A stretch of 22,150 nt of DNA, taken from Pelomyxa schiedti (taxonomy: Eukaryota; Evosea; Pelobiontida; Pelomyxidae). Positions 1-9,193 of this stretch are shown here, in pieces. The DNA is taken from contig JAHLWZ010001067.1 in assembly GCA_020536535.1 (NCBI GenBank), positions 1-22,150 on the forward strand, given 5' to 3'. How positions within the stretch are numbered: the stretch's first letter is position 1; each line of letters opens with the position of its first letter. The position numbers were made by a program, and so were the translations under genes. Below the pieces are notes generated by a model. It worked only from the letters and a program-made list of their open reading frames with translations. It was not told the DNA's origin and did not search any database.

Positions 1-285
1 ATTCTACTGTATGACCCACCTGATTCCAGGCACACAGCAGAACGTGTGAACTCTCATGTGCTGTCTTTCTTGAGCTCATTTTTGTCCTAACAAACAACAC
101 AAACCCATTATCCTCTATATACCGGCAGTCTGGCGTTTTTTTCGGTATCTTACTTTGTTGATCTAAATTTATGGGTTCTTTTTTGTCACGTCTCACAGGC
201 AGCACCTTTCATCCACCATCCCAAAGGGAGTGGAAGCTCAAAAAGACCTGGCGAGTTAAGCCGTGACATCATATCTCGGGACCCC
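1..285. other. Window edge and 5' flank, no gene assigned
   Basis: I see no convincing exon here. The stretch is AT-leaning with T-rich patches and lies upstream of the first ATG of the zinc-finger gene at 286. It probably holds the promoter and 5' untranslated region of that gene, and possibly the end of a gene that lies outside the window. Confidence 0.4.
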
Positions 286-1896
286 ATGGCCACCATCGCT
301 ATTATCGAAACTCGGTGGTCGCACAGACTTGGAATTTGCATGCAATGCTATCGGGTCAGATCGATTGCGGTTGGGTCAGATTGTGTCACAACAGCACTGT
401 GGCAGTAACAACAATGCAACCATTCATCCTCGTCATCAGCGGCAAACCGCCAATTTCCTCATCATCGCTGCGACATCTGCGGAAAGGGGCAGAAAAAACA
501 ACCGCAAAAAAGTGCAACCACGAGTGGGAGAGAAACCAATGGTGTGCTTCCCCCCCCCCCCCCCCCCCCCCCCCCTTGCCTTACATAACTCCCTCTTGGG
601 GAGTGGAACCTATTTCTCTTTCCGAAATGAATGAGAAGTCTCTTCAATCATCCAATCTCAGGCCTATCTCTTACTTGTGGCAACTGATGATTACCATATT
701 CGCGGATTCGTGGCACACTGGTGATGTCCAAAATGGCACACCAACAAGGAATATGCGCATTGTTATGCTGCACCCCAAAAGTTACAGATTACTTCAAAGA
801 GATATTTTCCACCCTTGGTGTAGATATTCGTGGTATATCCAGCTGCAGAGGATGCGTGTGTAAGTTGCTGCCTTTGTGGAGATGGAGGAGGAATGTTTCT
901 GAGCACAGTGCCACCTGATATTGCATTCCAAAGAGCACAGTGTAGCTTCTTTCCCATTCACAGGGTTTGTGCAATAGCCATCAACCAAAGATGTAATGTG
1001 TTTGCACCACATACAAGCTCATTTCACCTTTGGCCAAGAACAAGTATCAGGGATGCATACCTGGGATGTTGTATTGGCTTTCATTTGAGGAGGAGCAAGT
1101 GCTAGACAAACACAAGACAAATTATTATTCTCAAGAGAACGACAGATACTACATCAACCTTTTGGGTATGAGAACACTTAACGGGGCTGCTGACTTCCCC
1201 CTAATATTAAATCAATAAACAACACAACTTTCAGTCACCACTTTGTTGATGGCATCCATGGCACTGTAAGCTTATGGTTTTTCAAAAGGAAAAAAAAAAG
1301 AGCAGATTTCTGATAACCTCCAATCTCTGGAGGGTCAGTGCTTAGCGCACTACTCAAGAGTAGGTTGGTTGTTTGAGACTGTGCAGGTACCCATTGGATA
1401 TTCCAAGCAGTAAGTTACTTATTTCCCAATCTTACTGACCTGACATGAAGCATTCCTGATTCTCCCCCATCCCCTTCAAGCCAAGCCAGTTTGTATGTTG
1501 TGTAAAAAGCTTGTCTTCTAATTTTTATGAAAGTATGGTGGAATGACACCCTGAGCAAGGCAAAGCTTGTGCACAATAGACTACCCTTTCACGGATGATG
1601 TAACTTAACGACTTTATTGCATCTTTAAAACTTGTAGGCTTTTGGTACCTTTCTCCACAAGGCCGGGCAGCTGGTTGTGCGAACCCACCCATCCAGAACA
1701 CGTAAACTCTGGGCTCCACTTACCGAGTGGTGTTTTGACTACGCTGAGCGCTGTTTGTTGTTCAACGGTGCCGGGGCACCGCCGCCCGTTCCGTTCAAGA
1801 GGTTCTTTAAGATGCACACCTCAAACTCGCACGGGAGTCCCCTCCCTGGCCCTACTACACCCCAGCTCTCCTGCCTCCAGGACTGTGACAAGTGTT
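286..1896 (+). CDS. Cysteine-rich PHD-like zinc-finger protein (multi-exon, partial model)
   Basis: Proposed exons are 286-382, 440-541, 749-817, 849-997, 1039-1165, one or more uncertain exons between 1235 and 1590, and a last exon 1634-1896. The first ATG has a good context (ccccATGG). The first exons encode two CxxC pairs (GICMQC and CDICGKG). Exon 849-997 encodes a PHD or extended-PHD-like stretch: CCLCGDGGGMFLST, then a cysteine and an HxxC. PHD-type modules usually bind histone tails in chromatin proteins, so a nuclear role is inferred. Exon 1039-1165 is strongly coding (YWLSFEEEQ) but unrecognised. The last exon (AFGTFLHKAG to CDKC and TGA) is also unrecognised. Phases join cleanly up to 1165; the 1235-1590 exons do not resolve. 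Stop to next gene ATG is only 41 bp. Splitting into two genes is possible. Confidence 0.5.
550..575 (+). repeat. Poly-C homopolymer, 26 bases
   Basis: An uninterrupted run of 26 C, read directly. It lies eight bases inside the proposed intron 542-748 of the zinc-finger gene, just after its 5' splice site. On the transcript it would be a C-rich tract, and on the other strand a G26 run able to form G-quadruplex. Its exact length could be an assembly approximation. Confidence 0.9.
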
Positions 1897-1937
1897 GAGC
1901 ACCGTTGTTGGCTCAAGAAACCCCTCAATTACAGAAA

Positions 1938-3164
1938 ATGAAGACGGGGGTGATGACTGGGTGTCCCGTGGGGGCGTTCGCGCCGGGAGACGACGAAGGC
2001 GTGGAGTCGGAGGACGAGCCACCAGGAGGAGGCGGCGGCGGGGCGGGGTCGTCGGCACGAAGCGACTCGGCGGCGGGAGGCAAGGCCAGGGCACCAAGTT
2101 GGCTCGGTGGGCACGGCAGCGGCAGGAGAAGGAGGAGAGGCAGCACGACGAGGAGGAGGAAGAGCACGACTAGGACGAGTACTAGTAGTAGTAGTGGTGG
2201 CACTACTAGGAGCGGTGGTTGTGGGGTACAACTGGGAGTGGAAGGTGGTCTCGACGGCGACGTACAGCAGCAAACGCCTTCGTTTTCTTACTGTTGAGTG
2301 GCTTGGCTTTTTTTTGTCTTTTTTATTTATTTAAATTAAAACAAAGGGGATAAGCAATAAATGGGGTTGGATAACATTGTTAGTGTCAGTCACTGACATT
2401 TGTTTTAAGCATCTTATGAGTCTTCTGATGAGGAACTGTTTAGCTCTGACATATATTTTGATGGGGAAACTGTTGCTGAACAAGCGGAGGAGGCTTTGTA
2501 TTCCCTTCACACTAGCAGTACTGGGTGCCCCCGTTCGGTGTTATTGCAGGATGAACACAGGGGGCTACAGAGCCGGGACTTATGTGTACCTAATATATAA
2601 AGAAGCAATTGTCTGCCAAAATATGAACCAAGCCATAATTTTGCAGCAACAGTACAATGACAATGACCCTGACTTGATCCGAGGAGATAGCACGCATTCA
2701 CATGAAGGGAGTGGGGATTGGATCTCAAGTGGAAGTAGCACCCTTTTGATGGGAAATATTGTTGAGTGCGAGTGTGGTGTCTATGATGATTTCGATGTTC
2801 ATTTATCAGAATGCCCAACTGCTGATACTTCTCTTTTGGCTCTTCCACGAATAGGTCAGTGTTTCATCTTGTGGTATTGTAGTTCTCACCAGACTAAAAA
2901 GTTGCAACATCTCAAAATACCTCCTCCAGCACAAATAACACTAGCGGAATGTACACCGTATCCAGACCGCCTCCAAGTGGCATTGTCAATAAAATGACAG
3001 AAGTTCACGGCTCCAACAATGGCAACCATGAGCCACCATTGTGCAGGTATCTATTAACTAATTTCCACCAAAACTGAAAGAAACCTCTAAGGTTGTTTGG
3101 AACGGCATCTGGATGTAAATACGGCAACAAGTGCCGCTTCGCGCACCACTTACCACGAGAGTGA
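1938..3164 (+). CDS. CCCH-type zinc-finger protein
   Basis: Five exons join in frame (1938-2292, 2410-2585, 2647-2854, 2902-3046, 3092-3164) to give about 318 residues. The first exon is GC-rich and encodes a low-complexity Gly/Ser/Arg region. Exon 2 is acidic and Ser-rich (SSDEELFSSD). Exon 3 is rich in Asp and Cys (ECECGVYDDFDVHLSEC). The last two exons build a C-terminal CCCH finger: LCRLFGTASGC, KYGNKC, RFAH, with exact C-x8-C-x5-C-x3-H spacing, followed by LPRE and TGA. CCCH fingers of this type normally bind single-stranded RNA, so a role in RNA processing or decay is inferred. The finger is interrupted by intron 3047-3091 just after its first cysteine codon. The disordered N-terminal half gives no function. 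The next ATG is 98 bp downstream. Confidence 0.8.
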
Positions 3165-3216
3165 TAAAACAACTCCAATCCAGCAACAAACAACTACACA
3201 CCCAACACAGCCATCA

Positions 3217-3255
3217 ATGTCTCTTTTGTTCAAGGAATTTCCCTTTCATTTTTGA
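3217..3255 (+). other. Possible uORF upstream of metallophosphoesterase
   Basis: A 12-codon ORF (ATG at 3217, TGA at 3253-3255) ends 7 bases before the ATG pair of the metallophosphoesterase and is in a different frame. If the transcript starts upstream of 3217 it would be met first by scanning ribosomes. No transcript evidence is available; chance occurrence is likely. Confidence 0.25.
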
Positions 3256-3262
3256 ATCACCT

Positions 3263-4092
3263 ATGATGCCTTTTCGTGTTGTTTGCCTCTCGGACACCCA
3301 TAACCACCACCGCGAAATAACAGTCCCTGACGGAGACCTGTTGATTCACGCTGGTTTTTTTTTACTCTTTGGATAGGGAATTCCGAAAATAAAACAACAC
3401 ATAGGAGACTTCACGTGGTTCTCGTCATTACAACACCTGGCTAGTTTCAATACTTGGCTGGGAGCACTTCCACACCCACACAAACTCGTCGTTTCAGGGA
3501 ACCACGAAAAACCAATTCACGTGAATAGCTCCTCCCAAAATACAGTCCATTGAACATTCCTTCACTCTTTGACAAGTATCTTCCAGACTCAGCTGCAGAG
3601 TCAATTGAGCCAAGCAACATTGCTGTGTGATACGTCAGCCACTCTCCGTGATACTTCTGTTGGTGATGTTGTAGTCACGGGCCTGTCATACTTTGAGCCA
3701 AGTGATGACTATCAAGGGCTTTCCAAGCTCACGTGTATCAAGCCCCAAACCGATATTCTCATCAGCCATGTGCCACCCAGAGGTAAGCATCAATTTTAGA
3801 ATTGTTGCTTATATTCTAATTGCCGAATTCAGGCCCTTTTTCGGACTGTGGCTCAGGGCCTCTCACAATGAAGATAGAGAGGCACAGTAGGCTGGCATTG
3901 CATGTTTTTGGCCACGAGCACAACAGAAGGGGGGTTTCAATAATGACCACCGATCCAGATTATGGGCCAGTTAATGAGGTCCTTGTGGTGAATGCTGCAA
4001 TGTGTTATCCATCATATGCACCCAGAAAGGAAACCCCTTTTGTATGTAGAAGATTCCGTGCTATAAACTCTGAGGGAGGCATACTGACATGA
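3263..4092 (+). CDS. Metallophosphoesterase, MPPED/UPF0046 type
   Basis: Four exons (3263-3353, 3405-3520, 3587-3782, 3833-4092) give 220 residues, about normal for a minimal calcineurin-like phosphoesterase. Metal-binding motifs appear in order: SDTH (D11, H13), GDF (D32), GNHE (N63, H64), SHVPP (H130) and GHEH (H162, H164). The family hydrolyses phosphomonoesters or phosphodiesters with two metal ions; the substrate here is unknown. VPDGDLLIHAGDF and LHVFGHEH are typical of the MPPED1/MPPED2 group. Intron 1 starts GTTTTTTTTT rather than GTAAGT. Intron 2 (3521-3586, 66 nt) is a multiple of three and holds an in-frame TGA; an alternative acceptor at 3592 would also keep frame. Tandem ATGs at 3263 and 3266 leave the start ambiguous by one residue. 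The gene is convergent with the PX gene. Confidence 0.88.
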
Positions 4093-4190
4093 AAACAAAC
4101 CTTCAGGTTGTGGACCTCACAAGACAACCAAATGGGAGATTGTTGGCTAAAAACGTAGAAACGGGTTTGTAGCAATGCAGGGAAAAAAGT

Positions 4191-4196
4191 TTTATT
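4191..4196 (-). terminator. Poly(A) signal AATAAA of the PX gene
   Basis: TTTATT on the + strand reads AATAAA on the minus strand, 84 bases past the PX-gene stop. It fits the 3' end of that transcript in the 187-bp gap between the two convergent genes. Confidence 0.55.
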
Positions 4197-4279
4197 GAGT
4201 ACACGAGGAAGTGGGAATAACACTGTACAGTCCCACCCCATTTAAAAAAGAAACAAAAAGAAAAACAAACAAATCTCCC

Positions 4280-5555
4280 TCAGTGCCCCCCAAGATGAGA
4301 AGCAAGCTCAATGAACTCTCGAACTTCCGGCAATTGCAGGAATGTGTTGTCTAACACCAATTCCTTCATGTAGAGTTCTAGTTGCTCTCTCCGCTCTTTG
4401 ATGACAGAGGGAGAATTCTTTCCCGTAAGCTTTTTGTTTGGCAGATGTAACCGTCTCAGCTGGCTTTCATTAATGTCTTTGGATTTCTTGATCTAAAAAA
4501 AGAAGTCAATTTTTACATAAAATACAGCTTTTTTTCCTCTACAAACCTTTACATGCAAGGAGTAGAATGCATTGTACCGGCGTTGTATGTTCCAGGTAGT
4601 AACACCAAACTGTAGGCAAACGACGTACTCAACATGATCCTCCACCTTGACTGTCTCAATGATTTTCACTGAGCGAATAGAGTAGGACAATGCATCTAGT
4701 AGTGTAGGACTTGCTGGAAAGTTCGTGGGAACAGTATCAGGTGGCGAGGGGGGTGATGGAGAGGGAGGTGACATGCTAGGGGAGCGAGGAGAATAGTTCT
4801 CTTTCCACTTGGTGGAAGGCATGACCATCACCGGGGGTGTGACTGGCGGAGCCCCTGGCTCATTGGTCTTTGGAGATAATGGTTGAGAAGACTTGGACAT
4901 GGGCTGTGGTGCTAATGAGGGAGAGGTAGGATTATCTCTTGATGGCTGAGCAAGTGCTTCGGCGAGGGCACTCGAGCTTTGCTGAGGTGTTTGTTGTGCA
5001 TTAGCCGCTTGGTTATGGCGCATCAGAGAGAGGGTGAGTTGGGAGCAAGGAGTGGAATTTGGTGGAACTAAGGGTGCTGAATGTGGGGAGTGAGGAGACA
5101 AAGGTGAGTGCGAATAGTGTGGGTAGTGCTGGGTCAAACAAAAATCTATGAACTGTTAGGAAGTCCCTCATTTTGGAGATGTTACCAGAAGGTGAGGATC
5201 CCAGTTCTGGATGGACCTAATAAAATATAAGAACCATAGATAAAATAATTCTTACCCCTGGTATGGAACTTGCAAGAAGAGCAAGGTCCTCAGTGGCCTC
5301 CGATCTTCGCAAACAATGAACCTGTAAAACCATTAAAGGTAAAAACATCCAGAAAGTTAGTACTGGGTGTCCATCCATTGTCTGTTGGTTCTCTAAAAAA
5401 CTAAGCAAAGTTAATCACGCACCATGATATATTCTAGATATTAATTCAGGGGAAAAAACCTGTCAGCTTGGCTTACTCCACCACAAAAATCAATAGCATC
5501 ACTTAGCACTGACTCTGAGCACTGAGGAAATTTGGTCATCAAAAATTGAATGTCC
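4280..5555 (-). CDS. PX (phox homology) domain protein
   Basis: Proposed minus-strand exons in transcript order: 5477-5555, 5364-5392, 5256-5321, 5186-5216, 4547-5128, 4280-4492; all phases agree and give about 333 residues. A PX domain fills the C-terminal third (about residues 217-330): SVKIIETVKV, RRYNAFYSLH, then across intron 4493-4546 LPNKKLTGKN and ERREQLELYMKEL. PX domains bind phosphoinositides, usually PI3P on endosomes, through the RRY arginine and the later basic residues. A Pro/Ser/Gln-rich linker (residues 70-215) precedes it. The N-terminal exon (FLMTKFPQCSESVLSDAI) weakly recalls a CUE/UBA helix bundle, which I only suggest. The start is uncertain: the ATG may be split by an intron ending at 5556 (AT from upstream plus G5555). 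The stop is TGA at 4280-4282. Confidence 0.8.
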
Positions 5556-6063
5556 CTGTAGATCATATAAGTATGTGAGAAAGTTATGCCAGAGAAGTAA
5601 AAAAATAACGGTCAAATTTTGTATAAAAAATTTTTTGTAATTGTCTCAAACGAGAATTATCCCATTCCCTTGACAGTTATATTCCGATATGAAAATAAAG
5701 TGGAAGAAGCATACATTCGAGTGGTTGTAGGAGCTGGTTAACACCGAAAAAGAAAAATGTTAGTTAGGGCAAGTTAAATCGGTTGGAAACAAACTGTCTG
5801 GTACAATTTGCCTGTTAAGAGGCGGCGTTGTGTGATCCATACGGTTTTTTTTCTTAATTTTTGTTTGTTCTGTTCGGTTTTCTTGTCGTTTTATTAATCA
5901 ACGCTTCGTGGTATTACATTAAATGCTGACATCTGTTAGCCCTGCCCAACCCACACCGGAACTTAGGCATTGGAATCTCGAAACTTACACACGGGTGTTT
6001 AACTAGTTTGTGCCAATCACTTCGGCAAGTTGTTGGGATCTCGACTGAACACAAAAAGCCCAA
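5556..6063. other. Divergent intergenic / 5' leader region
   Basis: This gap lies between the minus-strand PX gene and plus-strand genes. On the minus strand a short ORF starts ATGGATCACACAACG near 5840 and could be an upstream exon of the PX gene, followed by a CTAAC branch-like motif and a T-rich stretch, but I could not join it in phase. Otherwise I see AT-rich sequence only; both promoters probably lie here. Confidence 0.35.
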
Positions 6064-6260
6064 ATGAAACCACCGGAGCAAGTTGGGACCGGCACAAGTT
6101 GCGTTGGAAATATCCAGTACGCAGAAGGTGCAGTACTTGGTACCAGAAACTTGCTGAAGAAAATCGTAAGCTCACTGTAACTTCAACTTTTTTTCCCCCT
6201 CCTCTTTCTTTGCAGTCCATTCCGGGGCCCCGGAGATTTGAAGCTCAGTTTTTTACTTGA
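6064..6260 (+). CDS. Putative 48-residue spliced small protein
   Basis: ATG at 6064 opens a 34-codon exon (6064-6165) that ends at a clean donor, gtaagc. The intron 6166-6215 is 50 nt with a long pyrimidine tract and cag acceptor, matching the local intron type. Exon 6216-6260 adds 14 codons (SIPGPRRFEAQFFT) and TGA. An in-frame TGA lies upstream of the ATG, so this is the first start in that frame. The product (MKPPEQVGTGTSCVG at its N terminus) has no recognised domain, signal peptide or membrane segment. It lies 167 bp before the P-type cyclin ATG. It may be an independent microprotein gene, or an upstream ORF in the cyclin's 5' leader. The intron is the strongest evidence; the coding status is inference. 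Confidence 0.4.
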
Positions 6261-6427
6261 TTTCCTGGAAGTCGTGCATCTCCCACATTTCGTTTCGTCA
6301 AAAAGAACGTTCGTTTTCCTTTTGGGTTTTCTCTTTGCCAACCGGGTGATCACATCTTTCCATACAAGAAAAAAAAACAAACAAAACTACAAAACATTTA
6401 AAACAGAACAACAAAACTGACCACGAC

Positions 6428-7156
6428 ATGGAGTGCGGTAGTGCCGAGATCCACGCAGACACACACAGATCCCACAGAGAACAAAAACAAAGGAGACACT
6501 CAGTCGCCACTGCGCTTACTTTGCTGCTCAATAGTCTTATCCGCTGGAACAACAATCGTAAAACCAAGGTGCCCACTATTACTAGTGACGCTTGTTTTCG
6601 TGGGACTACCGGGAGCCCTCCCGCCATCCAGTTGGAAGACTACATTGAAAGGTTACTTCGAATATCTTTTTTTTATATACCCGGTACTGAAATTACTTCA
6701 GAATCGAGAAACACTCGGGTTGCTCTGAAGCGGTACTAATTGCTGCACTCGTCTATATCGACAGGTTGATAGTAGCCCGCGTTCTGACTCTCACCGAAAT
6801 GAATGTGCACAGGGTCCTTTGGTCCTGGTGAGTATTCAATTGATAATACAACATGTTTCTTACTCACAAACAGTATCGTCGTAGCTCACAAGTTCTTTGA
6901 AGACGAGTACTTCACCAATAAGTACTACAGTGCAGTTGGCGGCATACCAGTCCCGGAAATGAACCTCTTGGAGCGTAATGTTTTGACGCTGCTTCACCAT
7001 GAACTCTTCGTTTCTGAAGAGACCTTCGCTCAGTACTCCACTGTGTTGCAGTCATCCATTGGTATCCCTCTTACTTTCATGATGTGATTTAACATTTGCT
7101 TCAATGCAGTCTACTGCCAGGATGTATCTGGCCCAGAGAAGGAAGACCGCAATTGA
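6428..7156 (+). CDS. PHO80-like / P-type cyclin
   Basis: Four exons (6428-6651, 6702-6827, 6874-7061, 7110-7156) join in phase to 194 residues. The cyclin box matches the PHO80/P-type family: DYIERIEKHSGCSEAV, LVYIDRL, MNVHRVLWSCIVVAHKFFED, then YFTNKYYSAVGGI and PEMNLLER. Family members bind and activate a PHO85-like cyclin-dependent kinase, often in phosphate or nutrient signalling or the cell cycle; the partner is not visible here. The N-terminal 60 residues are polar and unrecognised. The C terminus is short, ending soon after the last cyclin helix (QSSIVYCQDVSG). Introns are 46-50 nt. An AATAAA lies 26 bases past the stop. The length is at the small end for the family but the fold looks complete. 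Confidence 0.88.
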
Positions 7157-7181
7157 ACGATAAGCATTTCTCCTTCCCTAC

Positions 7182-7187
7182 AATAAA
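7182..7187 (+). terminator. Poly(A) signal AATAAA of the P-type cyclin
   Basis: AATAAA starts 26 bases after the TGA at 7154-7156 and lies in the 318-bp gap before the Rac gene, so it fits the 3' end of the cyclin transcript. Confidence 0.55.
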
Positions 7188-7474
7188 GCTGTAAGCGGCG
7201 CCAAGCTTGTAGCTGCAGGCTCCGATTTTGATTGGCAGTTTTGACTTTCACCTGTTGTGGGCTGTAGAAATAAACAGTAAAACAATATAGCTATTATTTA
7301 TTCCATTCCCTCTTGTTCCGTACTTTCATGTTCGGGCCAAGTTGCGATTTCAGGCAGACGCCGTTCTTTGAAATTTCTTTTTCCCGCTTTCAGATTCGAA
7401 AGAAAAGAAAAAACTGCTGGAGTTGCAACAAAGTTTCATAAAATAAAATAAAACACAAGAGTTAGACACACAAC
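7188..7474. other. Intergenic region, probable Rac promoter and leader
   Basis: No ORF with coding character is visible. The last 100 bases before the Rac ATG are A-rich, with repeated AAATAAAATAAAA-type motifs and no clear TATA box. Confidence 0.4.
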
Positions 7475-8199
7475 ATGCAAGCGATCAAGTGCGTCGTCGT
7501 AGGCGATGGTGCCGTTGGCAAGACTTGCCTTTTGATCAGTTATACAACTAACGCGTTCCCAACGGAGTACATTCCGGTGAGTTTTTGTTTTGTTTTTTTG
7601 TTTGTGTTCTGGTGGCGACGTTTGCTTACCAACGTATTTATGTGCAGACCGTTTTCGACAATTACAGCGCCAATGTTATGGTCGATGGCAAACCCGTCAA
7701 CCTTGGCTTGTGGGATACTGCCGGCCAGGAAGATTACGATAGATTGGTACGTACCTCTTTTTATCAACTGTAAAATATCACTTTTTTTGTTGTACATAAT
7801 CTTACTCCATAACCCCAGAGGCCCCTGAGCTACCCCCAAACTGATGTATTCCTTGTCGCATTCTCAGTCATCAGCCCACCTTCGTACGAGAACGTGAGCA
7901 GCAAGTGGTACCCTGAGATTTCCCATCATTGCCCCAAGACCCCATGCCTCTTGGTCGGAACCAAGACCGACTTGAGGGACGACCGCGAGGCCCGCGAGCG
8001 AGCAAAGATCAAGGCCACTCCCATAACTTACGAGCAGGGGCTGGCTAAGGCCAAGGAGATCAACGCCGTCAAGTACATGGAGTGCAGCGCCCTGACTCAG
8101 AAGGGACTCAAGGAAGTCTTTGACGAAGCCATCAGGTGCGTCATTGCTCCCCCCGTCAAGGCCGCCGCCAAGAAGAAGGGTGGTTGCAATCTCTTATAA
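7475..8199 (+). CDS. Rac/Rho family small GTPase
   Basis: Three exons (7475-7576, 7648-7746, 7819-8199) give 193 residues, one more than human Rac1. All G motifs are present: GDGAVGKT (10-17), the switch I threonine T35 right after intron 1, DTAGQE (57-62), TKTDL, and SAL. The Rho insert helix follows ([20 protein letters not shown]). The tail is lysine-rich (KAAAKKKGG) and ends CNLL, a CaaX box with X = Leu, which favours geranylgeranylation and membrane anchoring. The protein should cycle GTP and GDP to control actin and NADPH-oxidase or kinase effectors. Both introns are phase 0 and 71-72 nt, after codons 34 and 67. Codon use is GC-richer in the last exon. The next gene starts 69 bp downstream on the same strand. 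Confidence 0.97.
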
Positions 8200-8267
8200 A
8201 ATATGACTTTCTTCGAAATCGGAAGTCTTTAGTCAGAACTTCTTTTTCAGATATTGAGAAAAAAAGG

Positions 8268-9043
8268 ATGCAAGGAGACAACACTACCACGACTACGACA
8301 ATCGAAGAATTGAGGGAGTTGGTACAGAGCAAGGTAGTCTGATTGTTATTCATTCCCCCTTATGCGTTTGTGTCAGTTGGCGAGCATGGCGGTGCCGGAG
8401 TATTCTTTGAGGGGGAATGCTGGGTGTAGATATCTGAACTCGAGCGCCGTTTCGCTTATGTCACTTCACAAATTCCTCGCAGCAGAAACAAGTTCGAGCA
8501 AAAAGATGTTGTACGAAATGGGTGAAATGCAGTTGGAGAGAGATAAGGAAGCTCGCCGCATTGAAAGGGAAAGGGAGAGAGAAGACAGGCAAATTGCCAG
8601 AGAAAGGGAGAGAGAAGCAAGGCAAATTGCTAGAGAAAAGGAGAGGGATACAGAACAACAAGAAAGGATTATTGGTATCATGGTCCACCGTTGTAGCTGT
8701 TAACTGACTGTTGGGGGGTTAACAAGTTATCAGGACACTTAGGCAACGCCAATCAAGACCAAGCAGCACCCTTGTTACAGCAAATGGAACCAATTTCAAC
8801 TTTTCATGGAGCACCAATGGCGAATGTTGTCAAGGAAGCTCTTTCGACACACACTCTTCCTGTGTGAGGCACCGAGATATTGACCAATTTAACGCTATTC
8901 AGGCATCAGACGCTTACATAGGCCAGCTGGACTTTGCGCTCTCCCAGCATACAGTTCATCTGACAAAGAAATATGCAATCATGGGAATACTCATTACAGT
9001 AGCCTCAATGATTCTGGGCATTGCTTTGAGCAAGAAGTGGTAA
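8268..9043 (+). CDS. Unrecognised tail-anchored coiled-coil protein
   Basis: Three exons (8268-8333, 8377-8674, 8727-9043) join in phase to 226 residues; introns are 43 and 52 nt. Order: a Thr-rich start (NTTTTTTIEELRELV); a middle region; a highly charged helix at residues 76-119 made of four 11-residue units (such as ERERE-A-RQIAR); a Ser/Cys/Asn-rich segment; and one hydrophobic helix near residues 203-221 (YAIMGILITVASMILGIAL) followed only by SKKW and stop. This topology is that of a tail-anchored membrane protein with a cytosolic coiled coil. No family is recognised. The Rac gene ends 69 bp upstream on the same strand, but no functional link is shown. The start is the first ATG after Rac that keeps the frame; further upstream sequence is Rac 3' flank. 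Confidence 0.72.
8536..8667 (+). repeat. Four tandem 33-bp units (hendecad coding repeat)
   Basis: Four consecutive 33-base units encode 11-residue blocks: ERDKEARRIER, EREREDRQIAR, EREREARQIAR and EKERDTEQQER. The middle two are nearly identical at DNA level; the outer two have diverged. An 11-residue period is the hendecad pattern of right-handed or straight coiled coils. Confidence 0.8.
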
Positions 9044-9193
9044 ACCAGCAGTGGGGCTCCAGACTTTGTGGAACACTTGGAATTACTACCATAGTGGGCG
9101 CGTGCATGAAGTGGCCACTGGGAAGCCAGGTGGCCTTTCAGCAATCCTCAGAGAAAAAAAACTTGTGAATAGGCATTCAAACATTGAACTTCC
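9044..9193. other. Short intergenic gap
   Basis: A 150-bp gap between same-strand genes, without coding character. It probably holds the 3' end of the tail-anchored gene and the promoter of the DUF229 gene. Confidence 0.35.

Noticed and set aside
1925-2203. Minus-strand poly-Leu frame resembling a signal sequence
   Set aside because: It is the antisense shadow of the same low-complexity exon, with no supporting exons.
2107-2334. Valine/leucine-rich frame that looks like a membrane helix
   Set aside because: It comes from GTA/GTG/CTA codons in a GC-rich low-complexity exon, lacks an ATG, and a neighbouring frame splices cleanly into the CCCH gene.
2377-2997. A continuous 206-codon plus-strand frame
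   Set aside because: Its first half reads through an intron in the wrong frame. The spliced model 2410-2585 / 2647-2854 / 2902-3046 gives acidic coding sequence that runs into a perfect CCCH finger.
8461-8688. Minus-strand Ser/Leu/Phe-rich frames
   Set aside because: They are shadows of the Glu/Arg hendecad repeats on the plus strand.
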